From Dysidea avara (Eukaryota; Porifera; Demospongiae; Dictyoceratida; Dysideidae), in assembly GCF_963678975.1 (NCBI RefSeq), contig NC_089281.1, positions 6,721,277 to 6,785,276 on the forward strand: a stretch of 64,000 nucleotides of DNA, in the 5' to 3' direction. Below, piece by piece: positions 10,301 to 21,664 of the stretch. Below the pieces are notes generated by a model that did no database searches, had not been told where the DNA came from, and saw only the letters and a program-made list of their open reading frames with translations. The position numbers and the translations under genes were made by a program. Each line of letters starts with the position of its first letter. The first letter of the stretch is position 1.

Positions 10301-11730
10301 GGAGACGTTTAGTGCCAAGAACAGTTTTGTTATTGTCGCTCGGGTTCTTGATAACAGTTGAGCATTGATCATCAGGATTAGCTGTACATGGTATTTTATA
10401 GTTGGGTGAATTATCCTTATCCTCCTCAATGCCACTGTTATGAGTTGTATCAACAGGACAAGTGGTTCTTCCACTGATGTTATCAAACAAGATGGCAATA
10501 ACTGTTGTGAATGAAAGGTATATAATATTATGAGCTTTAAAACCAGTATAGTGAAACCTCAGTTATCCGAACTCCAATGTGTATCAGGAGATGGTAAAAG
10601 TTTTCAGATAAGTGAATAGTTTGGATAACTGAAGCCCATACATTTATATACAGAGCTCTGTTGAAATACTTTTAATAGAACATACACTTGTACTCAAAAT
10701 ACTCTAATAGAACAGTCATTTCCAATTTCCAAAATGTACACATACAGTTCACATACACTTACCACATATGATGCAATTGATCATAAACCAGATCATGGTA
10801 AATAGTGGGTTAAAATCATCTCTTGATGATTGTCGTCCTACAATAAGTAACAAGTATCATACCCTGCATATGCTGCATGTTTGGCAAGGAACATTTAGAT
10901 GGAGTTTCATATCCTACATACACATGGATGAAGGGAATAATATTATTTCTCTCTTTTTGTTGATTCTATTACATCAAGTATTAACCAACAAGTACAGCTA
11001 GCAAATCCCCTACCATCAGGGCCGCCCACAGGGGGGGCAACTGGGGCATTTTGCCCCGAGCCCCAGCCTGAAAGGGCCCCAGGAGGCCCCATGAAGGGTC
11101 CCCTGAATACCTGTTTAAAAGATCTAAATACTCTAATAGAGCAGTCACAGTATTCTTCAGAGGAGCAGTGTAGCAAGCTTATAGATAAGGAGATATGGTT
11201 GGTGATGGGTAGTTATTGTCATTGCCAGCAGGTTGTGACCTTTTTTTTTTTTTGGTCTTCACCTTACAACTTGGGTGAAGGGCCCCACTTTAACTCTTTG
11301 CCCTGGGCCCCTTAATTTCTCTGGGCGGCCCTGCCTACCATTAGTACCAGCTGTCAAATACTGGACTAGCATTAGAGTTACTAGTGCATTATCTTTGTTT
11401 CACTCAAGAGCATCAATCATGACTTAAAGAGAAGGCCATATATTATGGGACAGTGAGCTGTGTACCCGTGACCTGCATAAAATGGAAGGCCGCTTTAGCA
11501 ATCCCAGTGTGTATGGATCGGCATACATGGATGGATCCCAATTATCTCAAATAATTTTAGACTGTTCTATTATATACACAATGTGAGTGTTACATTAGAG
11601 TAGTTCCCAGTAGCTAAGTGAACCCTAAACTTTCTGAGGTATAGTTAGCAGACTGGCAGTCAATTTAGTGGAGGCACAGATATATCGACTAACCTTCACC
11701 AGACAATTGATCCTTCGGCTTCGCCATCAT
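7400..11730 (-). CDS. Membrane-anchored protein with adenylyl-cyclase-10-like helical tail
   Basis: Multi-exon gene. Start ATG ATG at 11,730. Early exons: 11,694-11,730, 10,763-10,837, 10,022-10,501, 9,785-9,972, 9,559-9,728 and 9,341-9,491, all phase-compatible. Later exons are near 9,190-9,290, 9,050-9,140, 8,890-8,985, 8,630-8,750, 8,290-8,395, 7,711-7,830 and 7,400-7,660. The 7,711-7,830 exon did not join the one before it in phase, so an exon or border there is wrong. A hydrophobic segment (FTMIWFMINCIICVIAILF) near residue 26 is followed by an acidic, Ser/Thr-rich region, then helical repeats. The repeats include KKGVGHLGIKLPSTKVGLAF and later LMSSYQQLNAAEKCGDIYE, a pattern (LG-x-P..., ...LNxAExxG) known from TPR tails of soluble adenylyl cyclase (ADCY10) and related bacterial ATPases. 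No cyclase or ATPase domain is seen. Orthology is unproven. Confidence 0.5.
10540..10640. repeat. Tigger/pogo-like MITE remnant
   Basis: GTGAAACCTCAGTTATCCGA and, about 80 bp on, TTTGGATAACTGAAG form the inverted ends seen in the fuller element at 26,830-27,036. It lies in an intron of the helical-tail gene, close to motif copies at 10,650-10,720. Confidence 0.5.
10700..10719 (+). repeat. Dispersed TCTAATAGARCAGTCA motif
   Basis: ACTCTAATAGAACAGTCATT. One of a scattered series also present near 7957 (minus), 11,129, 13,080-13,140 (three in tandem), 17,720-17,760, 18,420-18,480, 21,820, 26,950-26,990, 28,537-28,566, 56,871 and 57,727 (minus). Several copies are preceded by AAAAGATYKA. Confidence 0.7.
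11017..11333 (+). mobile_element. Non-autonomous hAT-like element, copy 1
   Basis: Left end CAGGGCCGCCCACAGG and right end (reverse complement) CAGGGCCGCCCAGAGAAA form terminal inverted repeats. It is flanked by perfect 8-bp duplications CCTACCAT (11,009-11,016 and 11,334-11,341). The interior matches 56,746-57,102 over most of its length, including the TCTAATAGAGCAGTCA motif, AGGAGATATGGTTGGTGA and a long T run. No protein is encoded. It sits in the first part of the helical-tail gene, in an intron. Confidence 0.85.
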
Positions 11731-12060
11731 TAGCAAGCTAAACAAATAAAATCAAACAGTGTCAAACAGTGTTGTTGGTATTTAAAAGTTAAGTATAAAA
11801 TCTACGTAGTTAGCTATCGCTATAGCTAGCTAAACTGATACTATTAACGTGCCTGCAGTTGACGTACCTACTAAAATTGAGTTTCACTCTCTTTCTGTGA
11901 ACGCAATTACTCACAATAAATCGCACAAAACGCACTGCAACTTGAAAGAAACAGTTCTAACGCGGTAATAAGGACGCGCGTCTTTAGAAACGTTTGTAGC
12001 ACGTGATACGTTACCAAGGTAATAGCGTCTGTCAAAGTGTACGGAGAAGAACCGAACGGA
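11731..12060. promoter_or_regulatory. Likely promoter region of the minus-strand helical-tail gene
   Basis: This is the stretch upstream of the minus-strand start codon at 11,730. It contains GACGTAC and several CG-containing words, unlike the CpG-poor surroundings. No TATA box was identified. The call rests on position only. Confidence 0.3.
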
Positions 12061-12063
12061 AGT

Positions 12064-12850
12064 GATGAAATTCATTGAGACATAATTATATGAGTGTTGT
12101 GATGAAGACTCAAAAACAACTGTCAGATTAAATTAAAGTATAGGTAACAACTGTGGCAAAAGTTGTCTAATGATGCTAGCTCGGGCCAGAACCAACACCG
12201 ATTTTGGCTCCCAGAATTTTTTTTGGCTCCCAGATGTATTCAGTTGTAAATTATGCGTGTACTTGTTATTCGTAGGAGGCTTTTTTTTTGTCAACCCTCT
12301 GCGCCTGTCTGTTTTAACATTTAAGTGCTTTTTGCCGTATCCTGGGGTAGGATGGATTTTTTCCCTTTCTTTGGCCCTTTTCTGTTTCACCTTTAGATTA
12401 AGTCATCATTTAAAGTCTCCAGTTCCTGTTAGGTTAGGTAATCCTAAGGCTGCAGCACATGTTGCTGTCAGACCTTCAGTGCTGGTCACTGTAAAATAAT
12501 AATAATAATAATGCTGACTGGCACGTAATGTCCATAGCTTGTAGAAATTCCTTGCATTTGACTGGCCAGTGATTGATGAAGAACTGTTTAATGTCCCCTG
12601 TGCATGAAGCTCTGAAATGAGATGCTATTTCTACTGACGAAGTGGCTTTACTTCAATGCTTGGTTGTCAGAATTGTGTGATATTACGGAACTTTTTAACT
12701 GTTTTTAGTAAATGCTGTAATTGTGTATATTAGTTTTGTCTTGCCAGAGATCCAGCTACCTGTGTTTCAAGTAGTTGTGTATCCCTGTGTCTAGGCCCCC
12801 CCCTTACCTTAGTTATTCCTGAATGTTAATTATCATTATCATGATGTTCA
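12064..12850. other. Intergenic; possible 3' end of a retroelement
   Basis: An open frame at 12,170-12,499 has hydrophobic, low-complexity translation and no recognised domain. It ends at an (AAT)n tract (about 12,496-12,512), which resembles the 3' tail of a non-LTR element. I do not consider the frame a gene. Confidence 0.3.
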
Positions 12851-12853
12851 CTA

Positions 12854-13653
12854 CAGGGGCGTAGGGAGGGGGGTTCCGGGGGGTTCAGGAACCCCCTGTA
12901 AAATTTAGACTTCTGCAAGCAGGATCCTAACACACCATTTAGTGTGGCAGGACAAAATGAGTGAGCAATATAGTGTAATGGCACAGCACAACAATTGATA
13001 AAACTTACATTCATCTCTCAGGGAAGGATTTACAGAGGTAACATGAGCCCTCTTCAAAACTTGTTAAAAAGATCGATATACTTAATAGAGCAGTCAGGTA
13101 TATACTCTAATAGAGCAGTCAGGTATACTCTAATAGAACATGCATTTAAATATCCATGTCCATATGAAGTTTTTCAGACATTCCAACATTAAATGCAAAA
13201 CTTAGCATGACCTTATACTGCTATAGCTTTGGTGTGCAGTGTTTAAAGATATAGAGCTCCAGTAATTTATCACTTGTGTTATGCAAAATGAATTCATGTT
13301 ATGCATATTTGTATAGTTATATTGTTTTGATTGTCATTTGTATCAGTGGATTCATGGCTCCTATACCACAGTGAGATATAACCATCACTTACAGATTACT
13401 ATATGTGTCTCTATGTGTTATGCTGTCTGTTTCCACTAGGTGACTTTATCTAGTACTACTTTCATCCCAGGGGGACTTAATGCATCATAATTAATGTACT
13501 TTTTGCATAAAATATAGCAATTTGCTGAGTTTTGATTTATTAAAATATTGAAAGTCTCTCAGTGGCTGGGGGCTGCGCCCCCCAGACCCCTGCTTCTAGT
13601 AACTCAATGCTGATGCTGGAACCCCCCTTCAAAAAATCCTGGCTACGCCCCTG
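12854..13653. mobile_element. Possible DNA-transposon remnant with CAGGGGCGTAG ends
   Basis: The left end reads CAGGGGCGTAGGGAGGGGGG and the right end, reverse-complemented, CAGGGGCGTAGCCAGGATTT. The first 11 bases are inverted copies. No 8-bp duplication was found, so these could be two separate elements. The interior has three tandem copies of the dispersed TCTAATAGAGCAGTCA-type motif at about 13,080-13,140. Confidence 0.5.
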
Positions 13654-13684
13654 TACCCTAAAACAGTTCAGATGTGTAATTGCA

Positions 13685-14460
13685 TAGTCTCGCGTAGCCA
13701 GACTCTTTTCTTTCTTTTGCGTGGGGGCGGGGAAAGAAAAGAGTCTGCGTCGTCGTTGCATAGGTTATCGCGAGATTGATTCTACTACCATAGATATACA
13801 GACAAGTACCCGGGATTGGAATCATCCGGTTTTTTGTGCCGGATCATTGTTACCGGAAGTAGCAATATCTTCGAATTTATCACATAGAAGAATAGTTCTA
13901 CTCTTGTGACTACTTCCTAAAACATTAATAATTAGTTGCCGTGTACTATAAGTCCGGTTCCTTCGATAATGGTGGTTACGCATCGGCCAGCCGCATCGAG
14001 AGACACACCTACAAACCAGGCCCTACCGCTAATTAACCACCCCCTTTTGCGAGGAAGGCTTACCAACACTTAAACAAACACTCTCACATATTGACATTTT
14101 ACAGAAATGTATAGTGAAAGGCGTATTTCACTATCCCGCCTTTTTCCAAGGGGGTAACAATGATCCGGCGAACGCGTTTGTATTGAAGCTAATGGGCTCA
14201 CGTGAGATGATTCCAATCCCGGGTACTTGTCTGTATATCTATGCTACTACGCAGCTTCCGGATTGTTGATTGGCACGAATGACGTAATTTGCTAATATTT
14301 GCGTCATTTGCATCCTGTTACCATAGCTACTACTGAAATATCTATGGTAACAGGATGCAAATGCAGCAACCGTGAGATCACGCCATTTGCATAGCCCAAC
14401 GACGATGTTCACCAGACCATTTTCTTTCCCGCCCCCACACAAAAGAAAGAAAAGGGTCTC
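13685..14460. mobile_element. Nested inverted-repeat elements
   Basis: Outer arms: CTTTTCTTTCTTTTGCGTGG followed by GGGCGGG (13,702-13,732) pair with the inverse at about 14,420-14,455. Inner arms: 13,790-13,826 and 14,206-14,242 are perfect 37-bp inverted repeats that start and end at ATAGATATAC. The left outer end starts TAGTCTCGCGTAGCCAGAC, the same end as the element at 15,519-16,407. This suggests one MITE inserted in another. Confidence 0.7.
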
Positions 14461-14732
14461 CTATAATACAATCATAGTGAAGAATGGCTTTTGCCGACTA
14501 CCATGAGATTGACTCCCTGCTTCACAGGCTTACTGTTAGCCTCCTTGCAGGTCCCTAGAAGGATAGTCCCGGCTAGTTGTCTACTAAAATCGATCAATTA
14601 AAGGGTGGGCGCCCCCAGGTAAGCATGATACGAAGTCATTTACGGAGATCTCATATTTTAAAATTTAGTCGGGTTGATAGGTGACGATTGATCGACATTT
14701 GGCCAAGCTGGCAGGTTTTTTCGATCGATTAA

Positions 14733-14960
14733 GTGATAGACCATAATCTACTACCACTGTATACAATGCTAGCAGCTATTGCCAGATCCTTGGGGCTGAC
14801 TTCTCTTTACCGCCAATTTTTTCCCGAAATTGAGACAAATGAGGGTCATGCTAAGGAAACGCCAAAGAAACGAAGTAGGCCTATGTATTCACCACCGAGT
14901 TCTCCACCAACAGCAAAGAAAGTTCGGGGTAAGAACTACTACAATCCCCCAACGTCTTTT
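14733..14960 (+). CDS. Possible first exon of an unrecognised small nuclear-type protein
   Basis: An ATG at 14,733, or the in-frame ATG at 14,766, opens a frame with a hydrophobic start (MLAAIARSLGLTSLYRQFFP). A basic, proline/serine-rich part follows, with PKKRSRP and PPSSPPTAKK, ending at a plausible donor GTAAGA near 14,930. The basic clusters look like a nuclear localisation signal. I could not link it to a convincing second exon (15,000-15,055 is a candidate but the phase is ambiguous) and do not recognise the family. It may be spurious. Confidence 0.25.
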
Positions 14961-15081
14961 TTTTATATGATTACCACATTTTTATACTAGCATCCAGCAC
15001 TACAATTACAATGAACAGCGAGGTAAACAGTTGGCCCTCGAATTGGCAGGCAGAAAGGTCAGTCAACTTCCGTAGACTGTA

Positions 15082-15352
15082 ATGCACCTATCAATGTCAA
15101 GCCCCACCTACCCCAGGTTGGGCAGAGGTGGGGATTTGCAAATGTTAGATGACATATTCCCCACCCCTGGGGACAACTTCGAGTTATAAATCCCCTACTA
15201 ATTCATATTATTTATCCCGGGAATCACTAACAATATGGCCAAGTATGACTATTTGTGTTGCAAATGCCCCTACCCTGGGGACAAGTTTGGGTGACAAATC
15301 CCCCATCCACTGCCCAACCTGGGGTAGGTGGGGCGTGACATTGATAGGTGCA
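15082..15352. mobile_element. MITE with about 46-bp inverted ends
   Basis: ATGCACCTATCAATGTCA then GCCCCACCTACCCCAGG (15,082-15,127) is inverted at 15,307-15,352. The interior has internal repeats of CCCACCCCTGGGGACAA type. A partial relative with ATGCACCTATCA lies near 24,950. Confidence 0.7.
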
Positions 15353-15518
15353 TAATCGATTACAGACTATCATAGGTTTCCCGCCCCTACCTGTCATGCC
15401 CCACCCCCCTCCCTCGGAGCATATAGATACAAGGGTATTCTGGTGTCAAATCCTATAATAGGGTACTTGGTGAACGAATAGAAAATTTCAGCATTTGTAG
15501 TTGCCAACAGACCCAGTA

Positions 15519-16407
15519 GGTAGTCTCGCGTGGCCAGACCGTTTCTGTGTATTTGGTAGGGGGGGAAAGGGTCTGGTGCAACTCCAATAGCTGTTTACTT
15601 CTGAGCTGTCTTCAGACACTGGGGACACTAATTGAATTAGATTGGCCACAAAGGGAGGTGCGAATGACGTCGGTAAGCCAATGATGACGTGACAAAATCA
15701 TGGCTCGGTTGTGAGTCTTGTTAAACGATGAAGATGACTTTCAAGGCACTATAAAAGAGACGCCAGAGCAAATTATAAAGGATACATGTAAACAGGTCGA
15801 AGCCAATCTCAAGTAGAAGCACGGATATTGTCACATCATCATTGGCTTACCGACATCATTCGTGCCTCCCTTTGTGATCAATCTAATCCAATTAGCATCC
15901 CCAGTGTGGGGACGGCTCAGAAGTAAACAGCCATTGGAGTTGCACCAGACCCTCTTTCCCTACCATATCTCAAATGATTTAGTATACCTTACTCTTCCAC
16001 AGAAAATTTGGTGCTTTTATCACAAAGTGATCGTGAACGATTTCATCAAAATTCGTTGCTTAGCCGCTCTACTAACTGCAATTTAAATTAAAGAATGAGG
16101 GTACAAGCTTCTGTAGCTTTTACATATGGTTGTGCCCAGACAAATAATAGCTTGAAAAAATGATCAGTGCCTATCTTATAATGAAAATGGACCACCCACA
16201 TACAAATGTGGAGTAGCCTGCTGGTCATCATATAAATTGTAGATTAGACACAGTTACAATTTGGGTCACTCCAACTTGATTTCCTTTCCCAACTAGCCAA
16301 ACAAACTTTGTCATGTGGGCGGGTGGAAAATTCCATTATTCCATTATGTTAACTGCTGCCCAACCCAATATACGGGGAAAAAGCGGTCTGGCCACGCAAG
16401 ACTACCC
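15519..16407. mobile_element. Long fold-back element
   Basis: The ends TAGTCTCGCGTGGCCAGACC and, reverse-complemented, TAGTCTTGCGTGGCCAGACC are 19/20 inverted repeats. A second, much longer inverted pair lies inside: about 15,560-15,695 against about 15,830-15,965 (shared words include GGTCTGGTGCAACTCCAAT and GTTTACTTCTGAGC). No transposase is seen. Confidence 0.75.
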
Positions 16408-16409
16408 TC

Positions 16410-18480
16410 TAAGTCCAAGCCACTTTCCTGTCCACTGCCCGCTTGGTATTTTAGTCAAGCAGTTAACATAGTTGTTAGGTAACAGACATGTACAAAATAT
16501 TTGTAATTGTGTGCATGGCAGTTACGTCAAACTCATTGCCTTAGGGCATGTTTAGAAACTTTTAAACTAGGTTATAATTCCATTTCTAGCTGGTTAGGAA
16601 ACCATACAAGTGCATTCAAATCTTCCGTTTTGCTTAAATCACATGAATGTATTTCTTATTTACAGGTGCAATCAGAAAATCTTTCAAAGTGTGGTAAAAT
16701 AACCTATTTTTAAACACTTCTAATGGAGCCAATATTTCAGTGTCAAAAAATAAAGGCACAGTCCTATAGAAATAATATATTGTACATCTATGGCTTCATA
16801 TACCATGACCCTCCGTGCTTCTTAACATGGCAAGTTGATGACCTGGACGGACACCTCCCTTGTTCAGCTTTTGGATATGACCATCCCTTGCTCATCCAGT
16901 CAGATGCAAAGTTTCACTTCATTCACTATTGAACACTTTTATGGCTTCCTCAATATATATTGGTTTCGCTTTTTTTAAGGTTCTTTGAGCATGACATGAT
17001 TGATAATTTTAATGGCACCGTATAAATAATTAAGCAAATGTTGTACCAAGTTTGGTGCTTTTATCAAAAGTGAATTATTTTTTCAATTAGCCGCTCTACT
17101 AAGTATAATGCAGGCAAATTTGCTGCTGACTTGATAGCACACTGCATGATACCTTTAATGCTAGATTGGTTTACTGAGCCTGTGCAGTCACAGCAGAAAA
17201 TAATAGAAGGAGTACTGACAGTAAGCAGATGCTGGTGGTGTATAAAGAGATTTTATTTGGTAATCTGGAGTGGTCTAAGAGAGGAGGTGGTGCATAACAT
17301 TAGAATGCATGCATGGGTAGTTGCACATGCAATTGTATTATATCTGGAATAGCATTCCAGCTGACATGATTTTGCAAGGAAAAGCTTCAGGCTGGCACAC
17401 TGTGCTAAAAGACATTCAGCATTTTGTGTGTAACTGACATTTTATATGGTGAAGTTTGTTACAGTAAAAAAAAGTGTGGCAGCACAGATAGTAGGGCTGC
17501 AGCGATTCTAGTATCAGTATTGGGCCGATATTGCTGTTTCATGAGGTATCGGAATCAGCCAATGTATTGTTGCAGGTACCGATTATCACATGTGCCAGAT
17601 GGAAATGACATTTGTTTGTGCTAGCCTATTTCACAGACACAATAAATGCTTGTAAGCATCAAGCATAATGCTAGTAATAACAGTCATTTTTATTTTTTTG
17701 TCTGAAAAAAGATTTGATATAGTCTAATAGAACAGTCAGTACCTCTAATGGAGCAATCAGGTTAGCAGTTGGTCATGATTGGTTTATTAGAGTATTATAG
17801 TAGTATTTCTGTGACAACCATTATCTAGATTTCTTTTCAAGCTGTAGTAGAGCATAGAAGAGTACTTGACTAGCTGCTGAACTTCTAGTGAATCTTGTAC
17901 AGTTAGTCGCTTTGTCATGCGCTGAATTGTCCATCAGAGGTACCATGAACCACACAATAATTAATAGAAGTTACATATGGTGTACATTACAAATAAATGT
18001 GTGCAGTGATGAAGTAGCTAAGGTACTTGGTATCGGTACTTGTACTTGCAGATACTTCCAAAGTAAGTACTTGTTATTTGAAGTGTTGGTAAAATGTAGA
18101 ATCAGTGTAGATAGGCTAGTCTCTGAGAATAACTGTCACCTAATCTCACAACTCAACATCAGACATGCCATACTTTTATTCCTAATACCGTTAGGCTAAC
18201 CAGTGGCATGTGCCTTTTGGGGTTCCTACAAGTGCTTGCTGTCTGCGCCTCGCCTATCTTCAATCAACAATCAAGGAAAACACTCCTTAATGATCTAGTG
18301 GACTTAAAGCAATTGATCATAAAATACACGCCTCTTATTGGTAGCGCAATGAAATAAAAACAAAGCATGAAAGACCATGCCCTTAAATATTGCAGTTGGT
18401 TAAAGCCCACTTGAGATACTCTAATAAAGCAGTCACCCTAATACAACAGCCATGTTCAATATTCTAATAAAGAGCAATCA
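16410..18480. other. Intergenic, repeat-derived, no supported gene
   Basis: Open frames here are short and of unlikely composition. Copies of the dispersed TCTAATAGARCAGTCA motif occur at about 17,720-17,760 and 18,420-18,480, and a GGGCTGCAGCGATTC stretch near 17,493 resembles a transposon end. I recognise no conserved protein segment. Confidence 0.5.
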
Positions 18481-18521
18481 CACGTGTATATCATAGCTTA
18501 GTTACATATAATTAAAAAATA

Positions 18522-18656
18522 GAGATATGAATAATGGTATTATAAACATAGCTCTGTGGGAAAATCCCTACTTTGACATTGCCAAGCAAAATAATTGTTA
18601 TGACGTGTCAGGGATTTCCCACGTAGCTATGTTATAATACCACTATTCATGTATCT
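18522..18656. mobile_element. Small fold-back element
   Basis: Arms of about 48 bp: GAGATATGAATAATGGTATT through ATAGCTCTGTGGGAAAATCCCT on the left pair with AGGGATTTCCCACGTAGCTA through CATGTATCTC on the right, with a loop of about 38 bp. It does not encode a protein. Confidence 0.7.
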
Positions 18657-19055
18657 CATGTTTCACTACTTTTTATCACTTGGATCCCTACTTCATTAAT
18701 AGCTTTGAAATACCTGTACATTACATTATCACTGAAGTAGAATGAATATCAGACTCTATATTGTTACATCGCGATTATATAATTGTATTGGTAATTATAA
18801 AGCTAACTTGATTAGCAAATAAAGTTCTTCAATTTGCAAACTTATTGTTTATATTATCCACACAAAAATAGCCAAGCTGTGAAAAACTCACGTAGCCTTT
18901 AAAAGTTGTGAATTCAGATTTGTCTTATAAGGGTAGAAGGAACATATAATTTGAAAGTCAAGAAATCGTAAGCTCTAATGCTTGTAGCAGATCTGAAAGT
19001 AGTTTGTCTTGTTCCCAGAAAAATATATACTCTCCATGCATGTAGTAAAAACTGA

Positions 19056-20547
19056 ATGCAGCTAGTGATGAAAAACACAACTTTAACAAATGGTATTATT
19101 GCTGACCAGAATGCTACTGGGGAATATGTCTTGAATCTGAAGTCTTTGTGTTTGTGTGCTGGAGTGAACTCACTGCCAGAACTATCAATAATTCCATACA
19201 ACAATACGTTGTCCAACAGTTCTCTTATTCTTGCCATATTTCATGGTGTTAGGAATGTGTTTCAACAAAAAACTACCCACAACTATGGACAAGCTAGGTC
19301 TATAAGACCAGTTGGAGCAAGTGGAACATACTACAACGACAGTGTTATTACTCCAAGCCAGCAGCCAATGAAAAGCAGGACAAAGGCTAGTGACGTTGCA
19401 GACTGTACAGGATCATGGCAGCCTGCTAGAGGATACCTGTTATCTGGTGGAACACCACTTCTGTTCTTCTATGACTGTGAATCAACTGGTGGTAATGTAC
19501 ATGATGATCATATTATTGAGATTGCAGCTGAAGTTGTTGGGCCAGAGGAAATGTTTGTCACTGTAAAGTCATTCTCTGAATTGTGTTTCACCTCTCGAAT
19601 TATTGGTGGAATAGGTACAACCTCAAAATCATTGATATCATTAAGTACTTTTAGTTCATTTCTTTTAGGTTGCGGTGTTAACAAGCAGATGCTGGTAGGA
19701 ACGAGAGAATTTTCATATGTCTTTCCAGACTTTTTGTCCTGGGTCAACAAGTGTGTCATTGAAGTCAAAAAGGCATATGGTAAACCATTTTACCCAGGTA
19801 TGTGCATGTGTATGTATGTGTTTACTAATATACATTAGAGCTTAATTTTTTTACAGTTTTGGTGGCTCACAATGGGTTTACTTTTGACTACCGCATCCTT
19901 GCTGCAGAAGTTGAACGTCGAAAGCTGATGGCGCAGTTCATTAAAGCTGATTTAGGATTCGCAGACACTCTTTTTGAGTTAAAAAAGGTTAAATTGTAGA
20001 GTGTTATAGTATGCCAACAACTACACCTTTCATATAGATGAGGAAAGCAGATGATTCCATCCTAAGTGAGTGGAGTCCTGAAGAACAGCGACGTCTATCC
20101 ATGGATGGTTTACACAGAAAATGCTTTCCAGAAGACAACTGTAACAGTATGTTATTTGAAGTAAGCAAATCACTATTACTACCTATTACAGGAGCTCATC
20201 GAGCATTAGAAGATGTACAGATGATGATTAAAATATTCATTTCATCTGGTCATTTTAATGACATATTCAAATCTCTTACCATTAGAAGTGCCACTCAGAT
20301 AATTACTGACTGGAAGAATACACTCGAAGCTTACTTAGTTCAAAATGAAGCACAGAATCTATATGGTTCACATACCAGTAAGGCCATGGCTATATGTCTA
20401 AAGCAAAACCGGCTAAGCTATGAAGTACTACAGGAGATGTTTAGACGTTGCCAATCACAAGAATCGTTTGATAATATGATAAAAGATTCCGGTGTGAAAC
20501 ATAAAAACTGGAGACAACAATTATGGGAACATTTCTCGCAGCAATGA
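19056..20547 (+). CDS. DEDDh 3'-5' exonuclease domain protein
   Basis: Exons 19,056-19,797, 19,857-19,987 and 20,038-20,547. The last one probably contains a 45-base intron (20,147-20,191), because the paralogue has a clear intron at the same place. The three motifs of the DEDDh superfamily are complete: Exo I FFYDCESTGG, Exo II LVAHNGFTFDYRIL, Exo III AHRALEDVQMM. It should therefore remove nucleotides from 3' ends with two metal ions. The roughly 145 residues before Exo I match nothing I recognise, and the start is the first ATG of the open frame, so an upstream exon is possible. The C-terminus continues about 100 residues after Exo III with helical, polar sequence. Similar exonuclease domains occur in PML-like and TREX-like animal proteins; substrate unknown. 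Confidence 0.8.
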
Positions 20548-21601
20548 CACCAAAGAGTATTGATTAACTTTTTTATGGTGGTTTGTTATTGAGGTTACAT
20601 GCAAGTTTATAAATTTTGTACTTCAATGTTGCATGTCTGTCTACTCCAATCACTTTTTATCTCTCTTCTTTTCACATACTGTAGGCATACATATCTTAGC
20701 AGAATACACGTTCCACTGTGTTGCATGGCATGATTTATATTGTCCAACTTAATTTAGGCCCAAGTAGAATGCATGCTCAATTAAGACAACATGATTAAGA
20801 GACTGGCTGGGGATTATCATATTTACATTATAGACCACTATAGCTGTTAGTGTATGATGTAAATGCAAGAAACTGAGGTGTACTCAAATGACATAGCAGA
20901 TTATAATTATAATATGCCGCTATTTTTTTGACATCATATGCATGTTAACACAGCTGCATTTACATTTGGTTTATAGGGGGCGAGAGAGCTATAAACCACC
21001 AAACAAGGATGTTAGTCAGTGTCAACGTACAATCAGTTAATCAATGCCTTTCCAAAGAACGGTTAACTCTGCACACACATTATTAAGCAGTCCGCCCTGC
21101 TTGTCACCAATTAAGAGTTCATTATAATTCATAAAAAAATAATGTGCATGTGCGGTTGTTTTTGCATGTGTGCCAGGTACCCAGCAGTATTTGATGGAGA
21201 TATCCAACAATTATTATAGTGAAGATACAATATTGTGTGGCTCAATGGGTTCGTAATGATTACAGCAATATCTTAGAGGAGAATCATCATAAAAATAATG
21301 TCCCAGAACACTAACCACTACACAAGGCATTAATTCATTATGTATTGAGTATACAGTTGAACTAGACAATAGTTATTACACCATTTGCATTTCATATTCT
21401 CCTACTATACATCATCAAACCATGCAGTTGTTGAATGGAAAACTCTATCATTGAACATTGAACCTCCCATGATTCTGACCTGTTTGCCACCTTTATCACA
21501 CTAATGCTATCATGTGTCACTAATTCATTGGCTAGCTACATTGCAAATTTTTTACCTGGTCTGGAGTGCAATCAGTGACAACAACTGCAAGCACACACAC
21601 A

Positions 21602-21664
<63 letters not shown>

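Noticed and set aside
12170-12499. 109-codon open frame (+)
   Set aside because: Hydrophobic, low-complexity, no start context or domain, and ends in an (AAT)n tract; probably retroelement 3' sequence.
17490-18080. GGGCTGCAGCGATTC and GTATCGG-type sequence resembling a hAT element
   Set aside because: I could not find matching inverted ends or a target duplication.
18914-19237. 107-codon open frame (-)
   Set aside because: Overlaps the first exon of the exonuclease on the other strand and has no recognisable domain.
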